DNA of 5,944 nucleotides from Candidatus Stahliibacteriota bacterium (GTDB lineage Bacteria; Hydrothermota; Tepidihabitantia; SM23-42). The stretch lies in the NCBI GenBank assembly GCA_030613445.1, contig JAUWLY010000192.1, positions 1 to 5,944 on the forward strand, in the 5' to 3' direction. Positions 1-5,479 of this stretch are shown one piece after another (position 1 is the first letter of the stretch; each line of letters starts with the position of its first letter). Under the pieces are notes generated by a model. It saw only the letters and a list, made by a program, of their open reading frames with translations, was not told the DNA's origin and did not search any database. Position numbers and translations under genes: made by a program.

Positions 1-1
1 T

Positions 2-256
2 GACATTCTTTCGCTTAGTACCCTGCAGAGTAAAAAAGGCCGTTTTTCTCTGTCCCTTCCAGAACCTATGATTGTCCAGTTATCCCTTTACAGCGTTGTT
101 GGAGAAAAGGTTTTATCCTGGATGATTTCTGTACCTGAGGGAACTTCCCATCACACCAAAGACATATCTATTTTGAGCGCTGGTATCTACATCTTGAAGG
201 TAGAAACAAGTAAAAAGGAGTATAGCGACAGTAGGAAATTTATTTATGTAAAGTAA
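2..256 (+). CDS. C-terminal end of a secreted protein with a T9SS type A-like sorting domain (5' truncated)
   Basis: The reading frame is open from the first bases of the window, so the ATG at 68 is very probably an internal methionine and the gene starts upstream of the window. The visible 84 residues follow the pattern of a T9SS type A C-terminal domain: a strand with KGRFSLSLPEP, then the core strand LSLYSVVGEKVLS (the place of the usual 'v.iyd..G..v' motif), then ISILSAGIYILKVET (the 'l.aGiYil.v' motif), and a basic terminal strand ending KFIYVK before TAA. In organisms with the Por/T9SS system this domain directs Sec-exported cargo across the outer membrane and is usually cleaved during surface attachment or release. 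What the protein does cannot be told, because its functional part lies outside the window. Its stop is 74 bases before the start of the next gene on the same strand, which carries a similar tail, so the two may be co-transcribed. Confidence 0.85.
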   Translation, partial: DILSLSTLQSKKGRFSLSLPEPMIVQLSLYSVVGEKVLSWMISVPEGTSHHTKDISILSAGIYILKVETSKKEYSDSRKFIYVK

Positions 257-330
257 CTGAAAGGGAAAAGTAGAATGAATATTATTGTTTTTTCTTATGT
301 TAAGAATGACAAATTATAAGGAGGTGGACG
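257..330 (+). other. Short intergenic spacer between two secreted-protein genes
   Basis: This AT-rich 74-base gap separates two codirectional genes. It contains the Shine-Dalgarno site of the downstream gene at its right end. There is a run of six T around 288-293, but no GC-rich stem precedes it, so I do not call a terminator. No convincing -35/-10 pair or Bacteroidetes-type TTTG promoter stands out. Absence of a terminator fits, but does not prove, read-through from the upstream gene. Confidence 0.5.
317..325 (+). promoter_or_regulatory. Strong Shine-Dalgarno site of the large secreted-protein gene
   Basis: TAAGGAGGT lies just before the ATG at 331, with AGGAGG at 319-324 and six bases to the start codon. 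This near-perfect complement to the 16S rRNA 3' end fixes the start. The residues that follow form a good signal peptide, supporting the same choice. Confidence 0.9.
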
Positions 331-390
331 ATGCGTAGCATATATATTTTAGTAATGATGTGTTTCGCAGGAATCAGCATTGTTTCTGCT
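331..390 (+). other. Sec signal peptide of the large protein
   Basis: Residues 1-20 begin with M-R, carry a hydrophobic core (IYILVMMCFAGISIV) and end in VSA, a good signal peptidase I site, before E21. The sequence before C11 (VMM) does not fit a lipobox, so a lipoprotein is unlikely. This directs export to the periplasm, from where the C-terminal domain would take over. Confidence 0.88.
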
Positions 391-3300
391 GAACCGACCG
401 CGCGTACATATATTTTCGCGGCGATGGAATCCAACTTCAATGATGAACTTATTGATTCGCTCGCCAAATATTTTGATGTAGTCATTACTCATGAGGGGCA
501 AAGAGAATATAACCCTATGTTTCGTGATTCTAATGAGGTGACCTGGCGTAGGAATAAACCTCCATGGGTTTTGTTATACAAGGATGCGATGACTTTGATT
601 GGACCTGTGGTTGATACTTTATCAGGAGATACTACTTACTGGGGTGACAAAACTATTGGCGGTGGTGCGAGCGTAGGCGGATTCTGGCACTATGATTCGA
701 TCTTCTGGGGATATGGGGCATATAATCCAGATACATTTTTTATGATGAAGACACGCTGGACTGACTCATTAGGAGGGCATCATGATATCTATGATCGTGT
801 CCATGCTGGTGATGCAATATGGTGGGGTCGATGGGCAATGGATTATGGCGAAGAAGACTGGCAGGTCTTTTATGGCTGTAGCACCAAGGTGCAGTGCTTG
901 CGGAATTATCAAGATTTGTCTTACGACGAAACATATTTTGACGGGATATTCATCGATAATCTATTGCAGTATGTAAACTATTTGGCTTATAATATGTACC
1001 CAAAGCAATACATGTTAGATACGATACAAGGAATAGTTGACTCAGTTAAATTCCGTAATGCCGTGTATTCATTTGCTCAGACAGTTTCTGCTGAATATCA
1101 TAATACTGCAACACCACCACAGCACGGTTGTCAGATTCTTGCTGTTGCAAATCTAAACAACACCTACAGGACGCCAGCATATGATTCCATATGGCGAAGG
1201 AACGTAAATGTCTTGGATGGCGGAATGGAAGAAAGCTTCGTCACGATGGGGTGTAGTTTTACCGATTGGCACAAGTTCCTCCATGAAATATCAATAGCTG
1301 AATCTCTTGGTAAGATGTCTTTGATGTGCAAAAAGGTTGACGGGTTTGAGTGGGAAAACCATACTCCCTTTGGTTACACAAAATTTGATTCTACGGATTT
1401 AATATTCGGCTTTGCCAGTTATCTTATGGCTTATGATTCAATGGCATGCTTTTATTTTACTCCCAAAGACAGCCAACATTATACGTTTGTTTGCCGGGCA
1501 CCAATCATAGATGTTGATTTAGGCAAACCGATGGGACTATACATTTTGAGGAATGATAGTCTTGCTTATCGGTATTATGAGGAAGGAGTGGCGTTTGTTA
1601 ATGCTACACAAAATCAGCTAACCGCTGGTTTTAGTGGTGATACGCTCTTAAAGTTAGATGCGAAAGCCGAAGTTGTTTCACTGGTAGAGTTGTTTACACT
1701 TAACCATCATGAAGGTGCAATATGTTTATATCCGCCGTATTACTTTCATGGCAGCGGCTTCGAGCCTGATGACCGTTTGTGCTGGGAGAATTATTGTCTT
1801 GGTGTGCAGGGGATTACGAATTATGGTGCTGAGAGAATCTATGTTGATGAGCCGAATGGAGTGATGCCGCATTCTGGTGAATGGATGTATAGAATCTATG
1901 GCACGGACGTAAGTTCGGATACCAGTCTTGTGAGATTCAAGGTTTTCCCTTATAATATTTTGATAAAAGATTCCGCCTATTTGTCTTTCTGGATATATGT
2001 TGAAGATGCACCTGGTGATTCGGCGCCGATTGGGCTTGATTGTTTATTGAAAAGCGGCAAGCGGTTGAGTGAGTGGACAAAATTTGGCAGGATATTGGAC
2101 CAGTATGGCAGAGAGATAAATCCTGCTGGTCGCCGTGTGCCCGAAGGTGCGTGGTATCAATATGTGTTTACATTTAATCCTGCGGTTAGGGAGACGATTG
2201 ACCATATTGAGGTGGTTTACGATGGAACTCAAATTCCTGCAACTGGCAGTTTTTGCGCATATATTGATGATGTAGAAATCCTTGATAGTTTTCCCATCCT
2301 TGATTGCTGGCATTGTGAGAAATTTCCGACCAGCCTTACCAATGGCGATCCGAACTTTTATATGAACTTCATTGCTCAAGGTGATTCGGTAAAACTAATT
2401 ATCAATCCCCAGGGTAATGGTGGTGAAGGTCCACACTGGGTTAACCCAATTCCAGGAATTAGAAACAACATTACGGACATTCCTATTGATTCAACCACGA
2501 CAGCCATCTGGAGCCAGTATGATAAGGCACACAGTCTGATTCTTTCGCTATTGGTCCATGATAATCAGGGTAATGACCGCTGGCTTATGTATGCAAAGAA
2601 TGCGAGCAACTGGTGGCCACAAACCGGCTGGGTTGATATGGGAGATACGGCGAGGCATTATAATATGTGGGAAGGGTTCTTTAGGAACATTAGAGATGAT
2701 TATACTGCGGAATATGGCAGTGGCGTTGAGCCCGAATCTATCATAGAGTTGAGACTTGAGCATTTTGCGAGGTCAGAATGGGTTGGTGATTCAGGTGGGA
2801 CAATCGGGAATCTTTTCATCGTGCCTTTCACCCAGGAATTTACCATAAATCAGAATCAGACCTATACCAATATGCCATATGTAGCACTGAGGACCAAAGT
2901 GACTTCTGACATTGTGGACTCAATGAATATCCATCAGAATTATAGCGATTCGCTTGCAGATTCTACGGGCTGGATTGCATACGATACTGCCTATTGCTGG
3001 TATCTGCGAGAGGGAGAAGGAAACAACATAGTTTATATTCAATACAAGGTTGGTGGTTTCAGTGAGAGTCCGGTTTATTGCGATACCATCATCTTTGATA
3101 AAACTGTGCCGACCGGTTCGTTTGTAATAAACAATAACGATAAATTTGCCAATAACCCGAATGTAACAATTAAAAACTTGCTTAGCGATGCAAGAAGCAG
3201 TATGTCAAAGATGCGCTATGGTAACAAATACTTAGAAAATCTCGTTATAAACTCAGCATTCGATGACACGAGTCATTGGAAGACTGATACTGCAATATAT

Positions 3301-5346
3301 CACGATAGTTTGAAACTCTATGAGATTCCAGTACAGACAACTGGCAATTACTTTTACCAATCAATTGCTCCTGAGAGCCTTGAGGCTTTTGACAATGACA
3401 CGATGTTATTGTGGATAGATTTGGTAGATAGTGCTTTTATAGGTACCGGCAGAGTTGAGTTTCAATATATCTATGGTATTCCTATTGAGAGTGACTCAAT
3501 CGATCCAAGAGGTCAATATCCTTTTGGCACCACAATTACAATTTCTCAAGGGACCAATGCAAAAGTATCTCAGTATAATCTTGCTTCTTATTTTAGATAT
3601 CGTCCTGAGCCGCCCGCAGGAAAGATATTACTTGAGGCAAGGGTTAGGGTGTTTATTGAGGCAGGAGACATGAATGCTGGTAAACTATTTATTGATAATT
3701 TCAGGCTTGATCTGGTAAGTCCTTTTGATAGTTCTAAATTTGAAAATTATGATTCACTCAAAGAATGGACATTAGCCTCAGGCAATGGTATGAGAAAAGT
3801 ATATGGTCAGTTTGCAGATGGTGCGGGTAATGAGACCGGTGTTTTATGTGACAGTATTATTGCTGATACGACCAAGCCTGCAAGAAGAATCTCATCGCCG
3901 CAGAATGGACAGACTGTCAGCGGTACAATAGCGATTACTGGCTTTGCGTATGATTACGCTGATTCTGAACAACATTTTAAGCAATATGAATTGAAATATC
4001 AAGAATATGAAGGTGCTGATACATCATGGTATGGAATTCATCCTGAATCACTATTTTATACACCCAAAAATCCAACACTTCCGCCTGCGACCCTTGGACA
4101 ATGGAATACCCAGGAGGTAACTGATAATCATGGCAATGGCTGGTATAGTCTCAGACTTACGGTGCGGGATTCAGCGAGTAATTATAATGATACAACAATC
4201 AATGTGTATGTTCAAAATAAAATAAGTCTAAAAGGCGAGTTTTCAGGCTTTACCAATGATGTTTATGGATTAGCTGCACAAGATGAGATTTATATCGGTG
4301 AAATTGGGACTGGTAAGATCTATCGTTATAATGCTAATTATCAATTAATAGATACTTTTAATTTAATTGATTCAGTTGGCATTGGTTTTCCTCTGGCAAT
4401 GGCAATTGATGATTCAGGAAAACTATGGGCAAGTAACATAACCAGTCATCTTGTCAATAGGTTTACTCCACAAGGCAATCTATTATTGCAATTTGGTAGT
4501 GGTTTTTCATTACCTTCAGGCATTGGATTAGATAATTCGGGTAATATCTGGGTATCAGATAGAATGCATAACAAGATAAAGAAATTTGATCAGGATGGCA
4601 ATCTGCTATTTCAATTTGGTACAAGAGACAGGGAACATGGCGAAATAAGATTGCCAATAGGTATTGCCCTATTTGATGACAAAATATATATTGCAGACTC
4701 AAGAAACAGACGTATATCAGTCTTTGATACCCTGGGCGATTTTATTAGGGTTATTGGGGAATCAGCTGGATTATTAATGCCGTTTGGTCTCACCATAGAT
4801 TCAACTGGTTGTTTGTTTGTGAGCGACTTTCTTGGTGATCGGGTAATTGAATTTGGTCCTTCTGGAAATCAATTGCTTGAGATCGACAGTATTCTTGATG
4901 CACCATCAGGAGTCGCTTTATCCTCAGATGCAAATGTTTTGTATGTGTCTGATACTAAGCATAAACGAGTACTCGCATTTACAGTGAGGAGTGAACCACA
5001 AGGCGGTGGCGGTCCACAATCACACAGTGATGTCTATATTAATAGATTGATGTTTGATGTTTATCCGAGCATATTCTCAGAGCAATTAATTATTAGATTA
5101 CAGGGCATAGAGCAAGGGGCAAAGAGCGAGGTGCAGTTGAATATATACGATGTAACGGGTCGGTTAGTCAAACATTTCTCACTTCCTACTTCTGACTTTC
5201 CACTTCCCACTTCTATAGTCTGGCATGGTGAAGATAATAAAGGTAGACAAGTTTCCTGTGGTGTTTATTTTATAAGGCTTGTCATAGATGCTGTTGGAGG
5301 AACAGAAGATTATAAAAAAACAAAGAAGGTAATATTGCTGAAGTAA
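331..5346 (+). CDS. Giant secreted multidomain protein: GH-like barrel, CBM/Ig modules, NHL propeller, T9SS-type tail
   Basis: Intact 1671-residue protein with a strong ribosome binding site. Residues 1-20 are a Sec signal peptide (MRS, hydrophobic core, VSA before E21); C11 is not in a lipobox. Residues about 22-470 resemble a TIM-barrel glycoside-hydrolase-like domain (DGIFIDN 204-210, LDGGMEESF 295-303, VDLGKP 395-400, then YRYYEEGVAFVN 413-424). Residues about 475-652 and 658-833 are beta-rich, CBM-like modules; the first ends AYIDDVEIL. Residues about 836-927 form an Ig-like module. A second Ig-like module (929-965 plus 1131-1183) is split by a CBM4/9-like insert. A third occupies about 1184-1297. 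Six NHL-type blades span about 1306-1552, followed by a Gly-rich linker and a FlgD/T9SS type A-like tail (about 1572-1671, ending KKVILLK). Inferred role: exported, probably surface-displayed, perhaps acting on or binding polysaccharide. Catalysis and substrate are unproven; it could be purely structural or adhesive. The gene and domain order are clear, the enzymatic label is not. Confidence 0.93.
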   Translation: MRSIYILVMMCFAGISIVSAEPTARTYIFAAMESNFNDELIDSLAKYFDVVITHEGQREYNPMFRDSNEVTWRRNKPPWVLLYKDAMTLIGPVVDTLSGDTTYWGDKTIGGGASVGGFWHYDSIFWGYGAYNPDTFFMMKTRWTDSLGGHHDIYDRVHAGDAIWWGRWAMDYGEEDWQVFYGCSTKVQCLRNYQDLSYDETYFDGIFIDNLLQYVNYLAYNMYPKQYMLDTIQGIVDSVKFRNAVYSFAQTVSAEYHNTATPPQHGCQILAVANLNNTYRTPAYDSIWRRNVNVLDGGMEESFVTMGCSFTDWHKFLHEISIAESLGKMSLMCKKVDGFEWENHTPFGYTKFDSTDLIFGFASYLMAYDSMACFYFTPKDSQHYTFVCRAPIIDVDLGKPMGLYILRNDSLAYRYYEEGVAFVNATQNQLTAGFSGDTLLKLDAKAEVVSLVELFTLNHHEGAICLYPPYYFHGSGFEPDDRLCWENYCLGVQGITNYGAERIYVDEPNGVMPHSGEWMYRIYGTDVSSDTSLVRFKVFPYNILIKDSAYLSFWIYVEDAPGDSAPIGLDCLLKSGKRLSEWTKFGRILDQYGREINPAGRRVPEGAWYQYVFTFNPAVRETIDHIEVVYDGTQIPATGSFCAYIDDVEILDSFPILDCWHCEKFPTSLTNGDPNFYMNFIAQGDSVKLIINPQGNGGEGPHWVNPIPGIRNNITDIPIDSTTTAIWSQYDKAHSLILSLLVHDNQGNDRWLMYAKNASNWWPQTGWVDMGDTARHYNMWEGFFRNIRDDYTAEYGSGVEPESIIELRLEHFARSEWVGDSGGTIGNLFIVPFTQEFTINQNQTYTNMPYVALRTKVTSDIVDSMNIHQNYSDSLADSTGWIAYDTAYCWYLREGEGNNIVYIQYKVGGFSESPVYCDTIIFDKTVPTGSFVINNNDKFANNPNVTIKNLLSDARSSMSKMRYGNKYLENLVINSAFDDTSHWKTDTAIYHDSLKLYEIPVQTTGNYFYQSIAPESLEAFDNDTMLLWIDLVDSAFIGTGRVEFQYIYGIPIESDSIDPRGQYPFGTTITISQGTNAKVSQYNLASYFRYRPEPPAGKILLEARVRVFIEAGDMNAGKLFIDNFRLDLVSPFDSSKFENYDSLKEWTLASGNGMRKVYGQFADGAGNETGVLCDSIIADTTKPARRISSPQNGQTVSGTIAITGFAYDYADSEQHFKQYELKYQEYEGADTSWYGIHPESLFYTPKNPTLPPATLGQWNTQEVTDNHGNGWYSLRLTVRDSASNYNDTTINVYVQNKISLKGEFSGFTNDVYGLAAQDEIYIGEIGTGKIYRYNANYQLIDTFNLIDSVGIGFPLAMAIDDSGKLWASNITSHLVNRFTPQGNLLLQFGSGFSLPSGIGLDNSGNIWVSDRMHNKIKKFDQDGNLLFQFGTRDREHGEIRLPIGIALFDDKIYIADSRNRRISVFDTLGDFIRVIGESAGLLMPFGLTIDSTGCLFVSDFLGDRVIEFGPSGNQLLEIDSILDAPSGVALSSDANVLYVSDTKHKRVLAFTVRSEPQGGGGPQSHSDVYINRLMFDVYPSIFSEQLIIRLQGIEQGAKSEVQLNIYDVTGRLVKHFSLPTSDFPLPTSIVWHGEDNKGRQVSCGVYFIRLVIDAVGGTEDYKKTKKVILLK
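394..1740 (+). other. Putative glycoside-hydrolase-like TIM-barrel domain (GHL15-like)
   Basis: Residues about 22-470. The domain opens with a hydrophobic strand and helix, followed by a PPWVLLYKD strand. DGIFIDN (204-210) is the type of strand-end acidic motif seen in barrel hydrolase-like families, where D204 and D209 would sit at the mouth of the barrel. LDGGMEESF (295-303) supplies further acidic candidates, E300 and E301. A GKMSLMCK strand follows, then an FGFASYLMAYD helix typical of the late barrel. The closing part, with VDLGKP and YRYYEEGVAFVN, recalls the small beta domain that ends hypothetical glycosyl hydrolase families such as GHL15. The assignment is by motif memory, not alignment. 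The catalytic acids are guesses, and a non-enzymatic barrel is possible. Confidence 0.55.
1753..2286 (+). other. First CBM/jelly-roll-like module
   Basis: Residues about 475-652. The pattern is typical of a carbohydrate-binding-type jelly roll: an opening GSGFEPDD, a central HSGEWMYRIYGTD strand, SAYLSFWIYVED, a GAWYQYVFTF strand, and the closing AYIDDVEIL ('.yiDdv.i'), which is the hallmark last strand of many CBM and LamG-like folds. C484 and C489 could form a disulfide in the exported protein. Ligand unknown. Confidence 0.6.
2302..2829 (+). other. Second beta-rich CBM-like module
   Basis: Residues about 658-833. It begins with a CWHCEKF CxxC pair (C659, C662) and ends IIELRLEHFARS...GNLFIVPF, which matches the penultimate and last strands of a jelly roll. 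It contains a Trp-rich stretch (ASNWWPQTGWVDMGD) that could supply aromatic stacking residues for sugar binding. This is suggested by pattern only; I do not recognise a named family. Confidence 0.45.
2836..3879 (+). other. Two related Ig-like modules, the second interrupted by an inserted domain
   Basis: Module A (residues about 836-927) and module B (929-965 plus 1131-1183) line up well. MNIHQN in A matches MRYGN in B; the tryptophan strand CWYLREGEGNNIVYIQYK matches EWTLASGNGMRKVYGQFAD; and YCDTIIFDKTVP matches LCDSIIADTTKP. Without its insert B is about 90 residues, the same size as A. This 'W.L..G.G...VY.Q..D..GN' pattern is common in Ig-like repeats of large secreted bacterial proteins and probably serves as a spacer. 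Confidence 0.72.
3226..3720 (+). other. CBM4/9-like domain inserted inside the second Ig-like module
   Basis: Residues about 966-1130. It starts with ENLVINSAFDDTSHWKTD, matching the opening of CBM4/9-type jelly rolls ('nlv.Ng.Fd....W'). It continues with an FYQSIAPESL strand and ends with GKLFIDNFRLDLV, the usual closing strand. The flanking Ig-like sequence resumes directly at SPFDSSKFENYDSLKEW. The boundaries are set by comparison with the uninterrupted Ig-like module just upstream. Binding to carbohydrate is an inference from family resemblance. Confidence 0.65.
3880..4221 (+). other. Third Ig-like module
   Basis: Residues about 1184-1297. It opens with RRISSPQNGQTVSGTIAITG, the standard 'sP.nG.tvsG...i.G.a.D' start of bacterial Ig-like modules found next to propeller and adhesion domains. 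It closes with GWYSLRLTVRDSASNYNDTTINVYV ('G.Y.lrL.v.D..gn......v.V'). It links the spacer region to the propeller. It is of a different type from the two Ig-like modules before it. Confidence 0.7.
4246..4986 (+). repeat. Six NHL-type beta-propeller blades (protein-level repeats)
   Basis: Residues about 1306-1552 contain six copies of a roughly 40-residue motif of the form 'P.gia.d..G.iyvsD..n.ri..f...G..l..fG'. The clearest are LPSGIGLDNSGNIWVSDR, LPIGIALFDDKIYIADSR, MPFGLTIDSTGCLFVSDF and APSGVALSSDANVLYVSDT; blades one and two are more diverged. Six blades match a closed NHL propeller. NHL propellers usually bind other proteins, nucleic acid or sugars and sometimes act as enzymes; nothing here tells which. 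The copies are diverged at DNA level, so this is not a recent expansion. Confidence 0.88.
5044..5343 (+). other. C-terminal FlgD/T9SS type A-like sorting domain
   Basis: Residues about 1572-1671, after a Gly/Pro-rich linker (EPQGGGGPQ). The strands are FDVYPSIFSEQLIIRL, VQLNIYDVTGRLVKHF, IVWHGEDNKGRQVSCGVYFIRL and a terminal KKTKKVILLK. The 'iYDvtGrlv', 'W.G.d..G..v..GvYf.rl' and basic-hydrophobic end motifs are those of T9SS type A / FlgD Ig-like tails. It predicts outer-membrane translocation if the host has a T9SS. The loop between the second and third strands carries a heptanucleotide repeat. Confidence 0.83.
5181..5215 (+). repeat. Five-unit 7-bp tandem repeat inside the coding sequence
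   Basis: Five consecutive 7-base units share an invariant ACTT start, then C (T in the third unit), then a pyrimidine, then a variable base; they begin at 5181, 5188, 5195, 5202 and 5209. Three units make 21 bases, so the reading frame repeats every seven residues and gives LPTSDFPLPTS (residues 1618-1628). Strong strand asymmetry (pyrimidine-rich) sets it apart from the flanking sequence. It lies in a loop of the sorting domain where length varies, so it is tolerated in frame. Confidence 0.85.
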
Positions 5347-5479
5347 TTCTGAAGGAGGTTCCTGAAAAAGTTCCGAAATCTCTTATTATACGTATAGGTA
5401 GGATGCACTGTAAATTACATGAATTGAAAATTATTAAAAAATTGCTGTTGTTATCTATATTATTCAACCGTTTTGCAGA
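5347..5479. other. Convergent intergenic region, no clear terminator
   Basis: This AT-rich 133-base stretch lies between the ends of two convergent genes. It contains AAGGAGG at 5352-5358, a near-direct repeat (GTTCCTGAAA at 5358 and GTTCCGAAA at 5370) and a 10-base palindrome TATACGTATA at 5387-5396. I find no GC-rich hairpin with a T-run on either strand. A 26-codon frame from an ATG at 5403 to TAG at 5483 exists (hydrophobic middle KKLLLLSILF) but lacks a good ribosome binding site and overlaps the end of the minus-strand gene. I do not call it a gene. Confidence 0.5.

Noticed and set aside
288..293. T-run after the first gene as a possible intrinsic terminator.
   Set aside because: No stable stem precedes the T-run; the surrounding sequence is AT-rich and unstructured.
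275..319. A 14-codon plus-strand frame in the upstream spacer, ending in TAA that touches the Shine-Dalgarno of the large gene (possible leader peptide or translational coupling).
   Set aside because: Such short frames are frequent by chance in AT-rich DNA. It has no attenuator-like hairpins or regulatory codon run and only a weak ribosome binding site.
331..390. Lipoprotein signal based on C11 in the hydrophobic region.
   Set aside because: The residues before C11 (VMM) do not match a lipobox and the hydrophobic core continues beyond it, whereas VSA before E21 fits signal peptidase I.
2044..2379. A 111-codon minus-strand frame opposite the CBM-like region.
   Set aside because: It lies wholly inside the large gene, has no recognisable domain, and its amino-acid makeup looks like the antisense reading of a coding strand.
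4463..4796. Two overlapping minus-strand frames opposite the NHL propeller.
   Set aside because: They are antisense shadows of the repeated propeller coding sequence, with no ribosome binding site or family resemblance.
4246..4986. Repeated coding segment considered as a CRISPR or DNA tandem array.
   Set aside because: The repetition is at protein level (about 40-residue blades) with diverged DNA and no identical repeats or spacers.
5387..5396. Perfect 10-base palindrome TATACGTATA as a possible operator.
   Set aside because: It lies between the 3' ends of convergent genes, far from any start, and is AT-rich enough to be chance.
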